Assembly (NCBI RefSeq): GCF_002754375.1
Contig: NZ_PEFF01000001.1
Span: forward strand, 6,465,501-6,529,500
Source of the DNA: Variovorax sp. 54
Lineage (GTDB): Bacteria; Pseudomonadota; Gammaproteobacteria; Burkholderiales; Burkholderiaceae_C
Direction of reading: 5' to 3'
DNA: 64,000 nt
Shown here: positions 19,494-27,430 of the stretch, one piece after another
How positions within the stretch are numbered: position 1 is the stretch's first letter
Layout of the letters: every line of letters begins with the position of its first letter
Made by a program: the position numbers and the translations under genes
The notes under the pieces: generated by a model
What the model was told of the DNA's origin: nothing
What the model saw: the letters and a program-made list of their open reading frames with translations, nothing else
Database searches by the model: none

Positions 19494-19976
19494 ATGACAA
19501 CCCCCCATGACCCGAACGCAGGCGCGTACCTGCTCGACTCCATCCGCCTCGCCATGGGCAACATCCGCGAACGCAAGACCTGGCCCTTCGGTGCGGTGAT
19601 CGCGCGCGACGGGCAGGTGATTGCCACCGCCGTCAACGAGGTGGACGCCCTGTGCGACCCCTCGGCCCATGCCGAGATGCAGGCCGTGCGCGCCGCCGCG
19701 AAAGCGCTGAAGAGCACCGACCTGTCGGGGTGCACCGTGTACGCCAGCGGCTACCCGTGCGCGATGTGCCTGACGGCGATGTACCTCGCGGGCGTGAAGG
19801 AAGTTTTCTACGCCTACTCGAACGAAGACGGCGAACCCTTTGACCTGTCGGCCGAGCGCGGCTACGTCGAGATTGCGCGGCCACCGGAACAGCGGGAGAT
19901 GAAGCTGCATTCGATGCCGGTGCGCGACGAGAGCGATGAAGACTTGTACGAGGCTTGGAGCAAGGTGGCTGGCTGA
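19494..19976 (+). CDS. Nucleoside/guanine deaminase (CDA superfamily)
   Basis: A 160-residue zinc hydrolase of the cytidine/tRNA-adenosine deaminase fold. Zinc and catalytic motifs are HAEMQAV (His and proton-shuttling Glu) and GYPCAMC (two Cys). The neighbouring urate-pathway genes and the sequence around WPFGAVIARDGQ favour a guanine-deaminase role (guanine to xanthine), feeding the same route. GGGAG lies ten bases before ATG 19494. It is the last gene of the plus-strand unit starting at 16650. Confidence 0.85.
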   Translation: MTTPHDPNAGAYLLDSIRLAMGNIRERKTWPFGAVIARDGQVIATAVNEVDALCDPSAHAEMQAVRAAAKALKSTDLSGCTVYASGYPCAMCLTAMYLAGVKEVFYAYSNEDGEPFDLSAERGYVEIARPPEQREMKLHSMPVRDESDEDLYEAWSKVAG

Positions 19977-20001
19977 AAGCGCCTCGGCAGAGCAGGGCGG
20001 T

Positions 20002-20937
20002 TCAGGAGGAGGGCGCGCCAGGGCGAGTGATGACCGGCGCATGCTGCGCCATGAGCCCGGCAACCCACTCGATGAACGCGCGCAGCTTCGCGCTGACATG
20101 CCGGTTCGGCGCGAAGGCCACGTACAGCGGCATCGGATCGAGCTGCCAGTCTTCGAACAGCGGCAGCAGTTCGCCGCGTGCCCGGTGCGGTGTGGCCATG
20201 TAGTCCGGCAACCAGAGGATGCCCAGGCCCGCCAGACCGGCCGCGAGATACGCGTTGCCGTCGTCGACCGAGAGCACGTAGCGGCCCTGCACGTCGACGC
20301 GTTCGTCGCCCCGGCGCATGGCGTACGGAAAGGTCTTGCCGTTGCGCGACCACAGGAAACCGACGATGCGGTGGTGCGTGTCTTCCAGTTCGTGCGGGTG
20401 CGCGGGCGTGCCGGCCCCTTCCAGGTAGCCTGGCGCCGCATAGACCCCGAGCTGCAGGTCGCCCACGCGGCGTGCCATGAGCGACGGGTCGGTGAGTTCG
20501 CCGCCGCGCACGACGCAATCGACGTTCTCGCCGATCACATCGACCATGCGGTCACTCACGCCCATGTCGAGCTGGATGTCGGGGTAGCGCGCATGAAAGG
20601 CCGGCAGCGCGGGCACGAGGATCGTGCGGGCCAGCGGACCGGGCACGTCGACCCGCAGGCGGCCCCGGGGCAGGGCAGAGGCGCTCGACAGGCTGGTCTC
20701 GGCATCGTCCAGATCGGCCAGCAGCCGCACCGCGCGCTCGTAGTACGCCGCGCCGTCGGCCGTGACGTTCACCTTGCGCGTGGTGCGGTTCAGCAGCTTC
20801 ACGCGCAGCCGGGCCTCGAGCTGCTGCACCAGCTGTGTCACGCTGGTCTTGCTCATGTGCAGCGTGTCGGCCGCCTTGGTGAAGCTGCCGGCTTCCACCA
20901 CGCGGGTGAAGGCCTGCATTGCATCGAAACGGTCCAT
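20002..20937 (-). CDS. LysR-family regulator (AaeR/DsdC-like group)
   Basis: A 311-residue LysR protein. The start MDRFDAMQAFTRVVEAGSFTKAADTLHMSKTSVTQLVQQLE is typical of the large LTTR branch that often regulates a single divergent gene. Effector domain about 93-295. GGAG precedes ATG 20935-20937 on the coding strand. It is divergent from the RidA gene, with a perfect dyad between them (20969-20987), so it likely controls RidA and itself. Confidence 0.92.
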   Translation of the reverse strand: MDRFDAMQAFTRVVEAGSFTKAADTLHMSKTSVTQLVQQLEARLRVKLLNRTTRKVNVTADGAAYYERAVRLLADLDDAETSLSSASALPRGRLRVDVPGPLARTILVPALPAFHARYPDIQLDMGVSDRMVDVIGENVDCVVRGGELTDPSLMARRVGDLQLGVYAAPGYLEGAGTPAHPHELEDTHHRIVGFLWSRNGKTFPYAMRRGDERVDVQGRYVLSVDDGNAYLAAGLAGLGILWLPDYMATPHRARGELLPLFEDWQLDPMPLYVAFAPNRHVSAKLRAFIEWVAGLMAQHAPVITRPGAPSS

Positions 20938-20968
20938 GGGAGGGCTCCTGCGGGGCGTTTGCCGTGAT

Positions 20969-20987
20969 TGTTTGGGATCTGCAAACA
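20969..20987. promoter_or_regulatory. LysR-type dyad between LysR and RidA genes
   Basis: TGTTTG (20969-20974) and CAAACA (20982-20987) form a perfect inverted repeat with a 7-bp centre, fitting the T-N11-A LysR box. GTGATTGTT also occurs twice (20964 and 20988), flanking the dyad. It sits 31 bp from the LysR start and about 90 bp from the RidA start. Confidence 0.6.
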
Positions 20988-21075
20988 GTGATTGTTGGCT
21001 TTGCCCGTTTATCGATGGCGCGTGGCTTCCTAAAGTCCCTGCATCGTCATCACTCACCGCAGAAAGAAAACAGCC

Positions 21076-21501
21076 ATGGCCGCACGCGACGTCGTTTTTC
21101 CACCCGGGCGCCAGGCGCTCTACGAACGCAACCGCTATTCGCCGGCGGTTCGATCCAATGGCTTCCTGTTCGTGTCGGGGCAGGTCGGCAGCCGCGAAGA
21201 CGGTTCGCCGGAACCTGAGCTGGAAGCGCAGGTGCGGCGCGCGTTCGACAACCTGAACGCGATCCTGAAGGCCGCGGGCTGCACCTTCGACGACGTGGTC
21301 GATGTGACGGTCTTCATCGTCGATCCGGAATCGAACTTCGAAACGATCTGGAAACTGGTGCCCGAGTACTGGGGCGACGCGCCGCACCCGACGCTGACCG
21401 GCATCGGCGTGACGTGGCTCTATGGCTTCCAGTTCGAGATCAAGGTGATTGCGAAGCTGCCGGAAGTCGGTGGGACTGGGCCGGGTTCGGCGTCCACCTG
21501 A
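21076..21501 (+). CDS. RidA-family (YjgF/YER057c/UK114) protein
   Basis: A 141-residue Rid-superfamily protein, which as a trimer hydrolyses reactive enamine/imine intermediates. Recognisable parts are YSPAVRSNGFLFVSGQVG, EAQVRRAFDNLNAILKAAG and FDDVVDVTVFIVD. The RidA-type catalytic Arg is not in its usual RP context near the C-terminus (HPTLTGIGVTWL instead), so this is a divergent Rid group and the substrate is unclear. It is divergent from a LysR gene. Confidence 0.85.
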   Translation: MAARDVVFPPGRQALYERNRYSPAVRSNGFLFVSGQVGSREDGSPEPELEAQVRRAFDNLNAILKAAGCTFDDVVDVTVFIVDPESNFETIWKLVPEYWGDAPHPTLTGIGVTWLYGFQFEIKVIAKLPEVGGTGPGSAST

Positions 21502-22109
21502 TTCGATTCAAGAAAGCTTCGTGGTGGCCTGAACTGGAGGGGTGCACGGAGTGCGAAACCGGAAGGGTATTTGGCCTGGGCTCTGGACTGCCTAGGTTCT
21601 CCGGCTCATCGTCTATTTGCAGAAATCTGTTCGTCAGGAATGAGTGCTAAGTCATTGATTTGGAAAGAAGCAGAATTTCCGTTTGAATAGTATTGTTGCA
21701 AGATTTTTTTCACAAAAGCGTTCACCAAATGTCGCTCTCGCACATTGTGTTCGCGAGATGTCGGAACAACGCGTCCGGGCCGCGCAGCACTTCCACGTGC
21801 AGGCGCTGTCTGCGCGCATCGGTGGCCTGGTGCAGGTGTTCTTTGCCATTAGTGTCCGAGACAGCGCAGTAAAGTCTGAGGCAGCGCATTAGTGTCTAAG
21901 ACACCCAACAGCCGGCGTGAGCGCTGCCGCCTTGGCACCTCTGTGCCAACGGCGCAGGCCGGCCATCGTCAGTCAGTCGCGCGTCCACCCGTCACGACCG
22001 GTCCAGACTGGTTGCGGACGCTCACGCGTGGAGCCCGAAGGGCAAGGATGGGCCCATTCCGGACGTTTGGCCTTTCCGAAAGCCGCCGCTCAGAACGCGA
22101 AAGTCTTGC
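21502..22109. other. 608-bp gene-poor stretch at the left edge of an atypical island
   Basis: No convincing gene is seen on either strand. Around 21640-21740 it is AT-rich against the GC-rich neighbourhood. It contains three adjacent 20-bp imperfect repeats (21849-21908) and the first of four spacer-like motifs (about 22054-22109). Short frames at 21652-21849 (minus) and 21683-21892 (plus) have no recognisable domain. It may be a scar of a mobile element. Confidence 0.5.
21849..21908 (+). repeat. Three tandem 20-bp imperfect repeats
   Basis: Units TTAGTGTCCGAGACAGCGCA (21849), GTAAAGTCTGAGGCAGCGCA (21869) and TTAGTGTCTAAGACACCCAA (21889) follow each other with an exact 20-bp period. GTGTCTAAGACAC in the last unit is a perfect dyad. 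Repeated end-sequences like this occur at the tips of some insertion sequences such as the IS21 family, but no transposase is adjacent. Confidence 0.6.
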
Positions 22110-22448
22110 CTAGCGGTCGAATGCGGACCAAATGAACCAAAAGCAGAGCGCAATCCAAGCGGTGCTAGTTGTCGAGCGAGCCCAAGCCCAAAGTGCCACG
22201 CCGTTGGGCCAAGGTTTGGCTGGCAGAGGGCGACGAAACACTAGAAGTGGCATGACGGCGGCGAAGTACGCCAACATGAAAACGAAAAGCGCCCTACCCG
22301 GCGCAGGACCAACGGATGGGGCCAGACGCTCCAATACGGCAGGAGTGAACGATAGAACCACGAGCGCGAAGACAAGCGGCCACCGATGCTGTCTCCAGAA
22401 GGATGCGGAACTGGTTGCGTATTTTGAGTAGAACGCTGGTGTTGGCAT
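22110..22448 (-). CDS. Small membrane protein of unknown function
   Basis: A 112-residue open frame with three hydrophobic stretches (WPLVFALVVLSFTPAVL, RALFVFMLAYFAAVMPLLVF, TAWIALCFWFIWSAF), probably three membrane helices. No family recognised. No good ribosome-binding site is visible before ATG 22446-22448. It is one of three small same-strand genes separated by spacers sharing a GGTCCGGTT-TGGCCGG-like motif, which supports its reality. Confidence 0.45.
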   Translation of the reverse strand: MPTPAFYSKYATSSASFWRQHRWPLVFALVVLSFTPAVLERLAPSVGPAPGRALFVFMLAYFAAVMPLLVFRRPLPAKPWPNGVALWAWARSTTSTAWIALCFWFIWSAFDR

Positions 22449-22480
22449 TGGTCGCAGCCGGGGAAGAGAAGGAATTCAAC

Positions 22481-22536
22481 CTTCACGTGAACGGCAAGTT
22501 GTGGCCGGTAGGAGCCGGGCGATATTCTGACGTGCT
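22481..22536 (-). repeat. Spacer motif copy (cassette-like junction)
   Basis: Sequence after the 3' end of the gene at 22537-22800 contains GGCAAGTTGTGGCCGG (22493-22508), resembling the spacers near 22064, 22864 and 23332. It lies between consecutive small minus-strand genes. Confidence 0.4.
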
Positions 22537-22800
22537 TCAGAACTCTCCAACTGTGCGGATCTCCCCAACCTCGATAACTAGGTTGGCAATGCCTTCGTAC
22601 CTTGCCTGTGGTCGCCAGGGACGAGTCTCATGCTCATAGAGGTAGTCGCGGGCTCCCTGCACGAACTCTCTGCGTAGGTCCTCATGAGTTCGCGCATCTC
22701 CGGGCCAACGTCGCGTCGAGGACTGAATCTCTTCGCGAAAGGCTCCATTGTTCGTGCTCAGCCCTGTGACCACGACAGTCGCTTCATAGCAAGGGGTCAT
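22537..22800 (-). CDS. Hypothetical protein
   Basis: An 87-residue soluble protein of unknown function starting MTPCYEATVVVTGLSTNNG, rich in charged residues in the middle (THEDLRREFVQGARDYLYEH), ending GEIRTVGEF. Composition is protein-like rather than that of a frame shadow. CGGA just upstream of ATG 22798-22800 is a weak ribosome-binding site. Flanked on both sides by spacer motifs of the island. Confidence 0.45.
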   Translation of the reverse strand: MTPCYEATVVVTGLSTNNGAFREEIQSSTRRWPGDARTHEDLRREFVQGARDYLYEHETRPWRPQARYEGIANLVIEVGEIRTVGEF

Positions 22801-22854
22801 GCAGTTTCCGGCTCAATGAATGCGCATGGCGCGCTTTGGGGGAATATTGGCACG

Positions 22855-22891
22855 CGGCCGACCGTCCGGTTTTGGCCGGAAGGCGCTGATG
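22855..22891 (-). repeat. Spacer motif copy (cassette-like junction)
   Basis: CGTCCGGTTTTGGCCGGA (22863-22880) lies directly after the stop of the gene at 22892-23305. It matches GGTCCGGTTGTGGCCGAA (23331-23348) at 15 of 18 positions. Confidence 0.5.
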
Positions 22892-23305
22892 CTAGCCGCC
22901 GCGAACACCGATGGCGCTCCGCAGCCTGCCAAGGTCCGGCGCATCGGACTCGACGAAGAAGAGGTCCTCGGTGACACCCGTGACATTGTCGGCAATGCCG
23001 ATGACGAACTCGCGGGCGAATGTCGAGTGCAGCTTCGCCAAGTACCCGGCAACGCGCTCAACGTCTCCGAACCATCCTTCAGGCTCGTCGCCTGGGTCTG
23101 GCAGTGCCAAGTTGATGCCAAGGTCCCAGTCGGGCAAGTCGTCAGGGTGGCTGCCAGACACATCTGTCTTCTGGTTCACCACAGTCGGCCTTGAAGTGAC
23201 CCAGCCTGGCGCAACGGCAAGCTCGACAAGCCTTTCCTCGATGGGCGCGGCGACGTCTTCTAGGTCAGAGCCGTCTACGTACGCATACAGGGTGTGTCGT
23301 TGCAT
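22892..23305 (-). CDS. Hypothetical acidic protein
   Basis: A 137-residue acidic protein, MQRHTLYAYVDGSDLEDVAAPIEERLVELA at the start and VTEDLFFVESDAPDLGRLRSAIG near the end, with no recognised domain. The acidic, compact, soluble character resembles many orphan or immunity-like genes carried on mobile cassettes, but that is only analogy. ATG 23303-23305 is chosen because the upstream extension crosses the spacer motif. Base use differs from the surrounding core genes. Confidence 0.55.
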   Translation of the reverse strand: MQRHTLYAYVDGSDLEDVAAPIEERLVELAVAPGWVTSRPTVVNQKTDVSGSHPDDLPDWDLGINLALPDPGDEPEGWFGDVERVAGYLAKLHSTFAREFVIGIADNVTGVTEDLFFVESDAPDLGRLRSAIGVRGG

Positions 23306-23322
23306 GGTCTTACTGGAAGGTG

Positions 23323-23363
23323 GGCCGGAAGGTCCGGTTGTGGCCGAACTCGGAAGTCTAGCC
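23323..23363 (-). repeat. Spacer motif copy (cassette-like junction)
   Basis: Contains GGTCCGGTTGTGGCCGAA (23331-23348) between the start of the gene ending at 23305 and a truncated-looking coding remnant further right (about 23385-23482; on the minus strand it reads LPNTAYQINIAVERFHQKYP). The remnant has no recognised family. Confidence 0.5.
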
Positions 23364-23506
23364 TCGGCCAAAGACAGGCCGCTTCCGCTGCATAGCCGTC
23401 CCTCACGAGTGGCCGCGTTGGGGTATTTCTGATGAAACCGCTCCACGGCAATATTGATCTGGTAGGCGGTGTTGGGCAGCACTGCGCGTGCCGATGACCG
23501 AGACGC

Positions 23507-24067
23507 TCACGCGGATGGCCGACGCACCTGGGCCATCAGTTGCTGTGCCACCGCCTCGAAGGGTTCGAGGCTCTGGTCGGCCCGGCTGAGCACTACCGCG
23601 CCTTCCACCGAGGCGATGAGCACCGTGGCGAGGGCTCGCGCCTGGCCCGATGAAAGCCCCCCTTCGCGCAGCAGATCAGCCAACCGCTCGCGCCAGGCGC
23701 GAAACACGGCGGTGGCATGCGAAAGCAGTTCTGCCGAGTCGGTGGCCACCGTGACGGCCAGCACAGCGCAACCCGCCCCGCACTGCGAGCGCGTGAGCAC
23801 CGCGCGCCAGATCGCGAGGAAGCGCTCGACGACCACCTCAACCGGCGCGCCGGCCACCGGCTCCATCGCATCGGTCAACATGGCGCCAGCGCGGTCGACA
23901 GCCGCCGCGACGAGTTGGTCCTTGCCACCCGGAAAGTGGTGATACAGCGATCCGCGCGGCGCGCCCGAAGCCGACAGCACTTCGGAAAACGACGTGGCCT
24001 GCAATCCGCGCCGTGCCAGCAGTGCCATCGCCTCTTCGACCATGCGATCGCGAACGTCTCCCGCCAT
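23507..24067 (-). CDS. TetR-family repressor
   Basis: A 186-residue TetR regulator: N-terminal HTH with VEEAMALLARRGLQATSFSEVLSASGAPRGSLYHHFPGGK (about 12-50) and a LmrA/YxaF-like ligand domain after it (GCAVLAVTVATDSAELL). ATG 24065-24067 is preferred, with GGAG nine bases upstream; the GTG at 24073 is too close to that site. It is divergent from a lipoprotein gene, with two matching palindromes between, so it should repress both. The inducer is unknown. Confidence 0.92.
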   Translation of the reverse strand: MAGDVRDRMVEEAMALLARRGLQATSFSEVLSASGAPRGSLYHHFPGGKDQLVAAAVDRAGAMLTDAMEPVAGAPVEVVVERFLAIWRAVLTRSQCGAGCAVLAVTVATDSAELLSHATAVFRAWRERLADLLREGGLSSGQARALATVLIASVEGAVVLSRADQSLEPFEAVAQQLMAQVRRPSA

Positions 24068-24100
24068 GCTCACTTCTCCTTGCTCGAATCGAGTAAAAAA

Positions 24101-24147
24101 ACTATGACAGGCATCATAGTTCTCGGTACTATGACGACCGTCATAGC
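24101..24147. promoter_or_regulatory. Two TetR operators
   Basis: ACTATGACAGGCATCATAGT (24101-24120) and ACTATGACGACCGTCATAGC (24128-24147) are 20-bp inverted repeats of the same sequence class, 27 bp apart from start to start, between the divergent TetR and lipoprotein genes. Shared half-site: CTATGA(C/T). Confidence 0.8.
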
Positions 24148-24169
24148 TGCAGCCCGAGGAGCATCCACC

Positions 24170-24844
24170 ATGTCACCGCGTCACCAAACCCTTCTTTCTA
24201 TGGTCTTGCCGCTGGCTCTGGCTGCCTGTGGCGCCATGCCGCCCACTTCCACTTCATCTACCCAAGGAGCTCTGCCCGTGACTGTTGAAAAAACCAAACA
24301 GGCCATCGTTGGCGACTGGACCAGCATCGCCCCTGAAGTTCGCCCCAGTGCCCAGAAGACCCCAGACGGCGCGCTCAAGCCCTTCTACCTGAGGCGCGAG
24401 TTCAAGGCGTTGCCGGACGATCGGTTCGAGCTCGTCATTGCCAACTCTGCCGACCCCTACGGCAAGGTGCCGTTGGCGAAGATCCTGATCAAGGGCCGCA
24501 TGCACTGGAAAGGCGAGCATCCCATTGCCCCCGGCGCGCAGAAGGTGGACTTCATGGCCGACGAAGCCTACGAGGTCACCCCGCTGCTGCAGGGTTTTGC
24601 CGACGTGCTGAACCAGATCGCTGCCCAGGGCTACGCCAAATGGGAGGTGGGCCAGACACAGAGCGTCTTCGGCAAGAGCTTCGCGCCCTTCGGCCTGACG
24701 GCGGGCAAGAACTTCATGGAGTACGACCTGGTGTACATGTCCCACGGCTTGTTGTTCTGGGGCGCGCGCAACGTAGACGGCCGTGGCTTCGACACCGAGC
24801 AGAACCGGCCGACCAATCTGCAGATTCCGCTGGCGCGCAGGTAG
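24170..24844 (+). CDS. Lipoprotein of unknown function under TetR control
   Basis: A 224-residue protein with a lipoprotein signal (LSMVLPLALAACGAM, lipobox LAAC), so it should be membrane-anchored in the envelope. The mature domain (about 40-224) has WTSIAPEVRPSAQKTPDG, FYLRREFKALPDDRFELVI, MHWKGEHPIAPGAQKVDFMADEAYEVTPL and LVYMSHGLLFWGARNVDGRGF. This lipocalin-like beta-rich pattern resembles envelope proteins found with TetR regulators, but no characterised function is recalled. GAGGAG (24156-24161) supports ATG 24170. Confidence 0.75.
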   Translation: MSPRHQTLLSMVLPLALAACGAMPPTSTSSTQGALPVTVEKTKQAIVGDWTSIAPEVRPSAQKTPDGALKPFYLRREFKALPDDRFELVIANSADPYGKVPLAKILIKGRMHWKGEHPIAPGAQKVDFMADEAYEVTPLLQGFADVLNQIAAQGYAKWEVGQTQSVFGKSFAPFGLTAGKNFMEYDLVYMSHGLLFWGARNVDGRGFDTEQNRPTNLQIPLARR

Positions 24845-24933
24845 CCCGGAACGCGGCTTGCCGGCATGCTCTCTGTTTCATTCAGGTCAGCTTGCGCTGC
24901 AGGCCACCCCGAGGTGGCGCTGCATCAGCGCCG

Positions 24934-26568
24934 TCAACTGCAGGTGTAGCTCGCCGCCACGTTCACATCGCCCGACCCGTTGTACTTCGGGTACTTGGGA
25001 GACTGGCAGGCCGGCATGCTGCGCGCCGTGCCTGCGCTGGTGAACGAATAGGTCATCTGCGTGGGCGCGGCACCGTCTTCGACCCAGCCCATGATGGCCG
25101 AGGCCCAGTCCACTTCCTTCAGGCTGCCGCCCGCGCCATGCCCTGCGCCCGGCACGATGAAGAAGCGCGTGCCGCCGTTCGGATCGGCCAGGCCCATCGA
25201 TTGGGCGAGACCCGTCATCGCAGTCCAGTTGCGGTAGTGGTCGTTCGGCGACAGCAGCGGGTCGGCGCCGGCGTGCCACGAGATCAATTTGCGGCCCGAG
25301 GCCACGAAGCTGGCGATGGCCGCCTTGTCGTGGTCGGCGCCGGCGCGTGCCAGGCCCGCACCGAGCATGTCGTAGTCGGTCTCCAGCTGGAAGCCCGCCT
25401 GCTTGGCGGGCGTGAGCCACGCGGGGTCGCCGCTGGCGATCAGCGCGAAGCCGCCGCCGAGCACGTTCCATCCCAGGCCGAAGCCGTTGCCCCATGAATA
25501 GCCCGAGAGCACGGTGCTGCCGTTCGCGCGCTTGAGCGGCGAGAGGATGGACTTCAGTGTGCCCACCTGGGTGCTGCTGAGGCACAGCGCCGGATCGGGG
25601 TTCGCGCCGGCCACGCCGCACTCCAGCACGGCCGGGTCGAAGGTGCAGGCCTGCGGATTGCCGATGAGGTTGTCGGTGGCACCGTCGAGTGCATCGCAGG
25701 CCGACAGCGCGGCGGCATAGGCTGCGCCGGCCTGGGGCGGGCTCAATGCGGCAGGCGTGCCGTTCAGCGAGGCCACGCGCAGCCAGGCGCTGGTCTGGCC
25801 GGCCATGTCCATGGTCTCGCATCCCGCGACGATGCCGTCGAACTCCTGCGGCCAGCGTTGTGCGGCGATGTAGGCGTTGCGCCCGCCGTTGGAGCAGCCG
25901 TTGAAGTAGCTGTGGCTCGGTGCCGTGCCGAAGAAGGCCTTTGCGACCGCCTTGCCGAAGCGCACCGTCGTGCCCACCGCCGCGTAGGCGTAGTCGGTGG
26001 CCGACTGGCGGCCTTCGTCGGTGCCGCTGGCCCACACGGCGGGCGCGGCCTGCGCGGGCACGTTCGCGCGGTTGCCGCCATTGGAGGCCGCGTACACGGC
26101 ACCCTTGAGCGCGAGCGTGGGATCGACCGCTGTCACCGCGCCGCCCACATCCGTCGTCACCGCCGACGCGATGCGGCCGTCGAAGCCGCCACCGCCTTGT
26201 TGCCAGTAGCGCCCGGTCCAGTTGTCGGGCACGTCGATCTCGATGTCGAGGAAGGGCGCGCGCGTGCCGAGCACCTGGCAGAAGCCCGATGCGTTCGTCG
26301 ATGCCTTGGCTTCGAAGCGCGTGGTCTTCGTGACCGTCACGCCGGCGATGACCTGGCCGTTGAGCGTGTTGCAGGTGCTCTTGAGCTGCTCGGCGGTGGG
26401 CCCGGAAGGACCGGCCGGCGGCGGTGCGACCGGTGCGGGCGCAGGTGCCGGCGCGGGAATCGGAAAGAAGCCGCCGCCCCCGCCGCCATCACCGCCGCCG
26501 CAGCCTTGCAAGGCCAGGCCCAGTGCCATCGCCAGCAGGGCGGGGGGCACGCATTTCTTGTCACGCAT
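24934..26568 (-). CDS. Tannase/feruloyl esterase family lipoprotein
   Basis: A 544-residue serine esterase expected to cleave aromatic (galloyl or feruloyl) esters at the cell envelope. A lipobox (LALQGC) is followed by a Gly run, then a Pro/Ala linker. The catalytic domain has the nucleophile motif FNGCSNGGR (tannase G-x-S-x-G), ISWHAGADPLLSP (acid residue) and FIVPGAGHGAGG (catalytic His), with Cys-rich inserts typical of the family. GGAG precedes ATG 26566-26568. Divergent from a TetR gene with a perfect palindrome between them, hence likely repressed by it. A second tannase-family gene lies at 32556. Confidence 0.9.
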   Translation of the reverse strand: MRDKKCVPPALLAMALGLALQGCGGGDGGGGGGFFPIPAPAPAPAPVAPPPAGPSGPTAEQLKSTCNTLNGQVIAGVTVTKTTRFEAKASTNASGFCQVLGTRAPFLDIEIDVPDNWTGRYWQQGGGGFDGRIASAVTTDVGGAVTAVDPTLALKGAVYAASNGGNRANVPAQAAPAVWASGTDEGRQSATDYAYAAVGTTVRFGKAVAKAFFGTAPSHSYFNGCSNGGRNAYIAAQRWPQEFDGIVAGCETMDMAGQTSAWLRVASLNGTPAALSPPQAGAAYAAALSACDALDGATDNLIGNPQACTFDPAVLECGVAGANPDPALCLSSTQVGTLKSILSPLKRANGSTVLSGYSWGNGFGLGWNVLGGGFALIASGDPAWLTPAKQAGFQLETDYDMLGAGLARAGADHDKAAIASFVASGRKLISWHAGADPLLSPNDHYRNWTAMTGLAQSMGLADPNGGTRFFIVPGAGHGAGGSLKEVDWASAIMGWVEDGAAPTQMTYSFTSAGTARSMPACQSPKYPKYNGSGDVNVAASYTCS

Positions 26569-26644
26569 GGTGGTCTCCAATGTGGGTGTTGTGTGCCGGA
26601 GAGCCGGCGGATGTGGCGGGAGGAAGTTGCCAATCAATCTTCCG

Positions 26645-26658
26645 ACCGACCGGTCGGT
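26645..26658. promoter_or_regulatory. TetR operator between tannase and TetR genes
   Basis: ACCGACCGGTCGGT is a perfect 14-bp palindrome, the form seen for FadR/AcrR-like TetR proteins. It lies 77 bp before the tannase start and 128 bp before the TetR start. Confidence 0.8.
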
Positions 26659-26785
26659 TTGTTGGCGGAGCGAGCGTAACGCAGGCATGCGAACGCGGGC
26701 AAGCACTGGCTGATCGGGACTAACCCCTAAGATCGCCGGACACGCCGCGCGCCCCCCGATCAGGCAGGCCCCATCATTCCGACCC

Positions 26786-27412
26786 ATGACCGTTGAATCC
26801 CTCTCTACCCGCGCGAGCGACCAGCGCAGCCTGATCGCCCGGAGCGCCGCCGAGCTGTTCGCCCGCAGGGGCTATGCGGCGACGTCGATGAACGAGATTG
26901 CCGAAGCCAGCCACCTGTCCAAGCCCGGCCTGTACCACCACTTCAAGGACAAGGCCGAGGTGCTGCTGCACATCGCGGACGGTCACGTCTCGCGGCTGGT
27001 CGATGTCGTGACGGGGGTCGAGGCACTGCAGCTCGCGCCCGAGCAGCGGCTGCCCGAGCTGATCGAAGCCTTCATGCTCGAGTACGCCGAAGCGCAGAAC
27101 GAACACCGCGTGCTCACCGAGGACGTGCGCTTCCTCGACCCCGAGGCGCAGGCGCGCGTGCTCGACAAGGAGCGCACCGTGGTGCAGGTGTTCGCCGACG
27201 CCATCGCCGCGACGCGGCCCGACCTGCAGGAATCGCAGCTTCACAAGCTGCTGACAATGTTCCTGTTCGGCATGCTCAACTGGATGTTCACGTGGTTCCG
27301 GACCGACGGCCGGTTCACGTACGCGCAGATGGCGCCCATCGCGACGCAGCTGTTTCTCAACGGGATCACGGGGTTGGAAGTCGCGCCGAAGAAAAAGGCA
27401 CCGAAGCCGTAG
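26786..27412 (+). CDS. TetR-family regulator
   Basis: A 208-residue TetR protein. HTH: RSAAELFARRGYAATSMNEIAEASHLSKPGLYHHFKDKAEVLL (about 20-62). The C-terminal TetR_C ligand domain carries FLFGMLNWMFTWFRTDGRFT, which recalls acyl-CoA-responsive members (FadR/KstR2-like). With the perfect ACCGACCGGTCGGT operator next to it and a tannase gene divergent, it probably senses an aromatic acyl compound or its CoA ester. That is inference from neighbours. Confidence 0.92.
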   Translation: MTVESLSTRASDQRSLIARSAAELFARRGYAATSMNEIAEASHLSKPGLYHHFKDKAEVLLHIADGHVSRLVDVVTGVEALQLAPEQRLPELIEAFMLEYAEAQNEHRVLTEDVRFLDPEAQARVLDKERTVVQVFADAIAATRPDLQESQLHKLLTMFLFGMLNWMFTWFRTDGRFTYAQMAPIATQLFLNGITGLEVAPKKKAPKP

Positions 27413-27430
27413 CTTCGGTCGGCAGACCAT

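Noticed and set aside
21652..21892. Short frames on both strands as insertion-sequence transposase fragments
   Set aside because: Neither translation showed a transposase motif that I could recognise, so only the repeats are reported.
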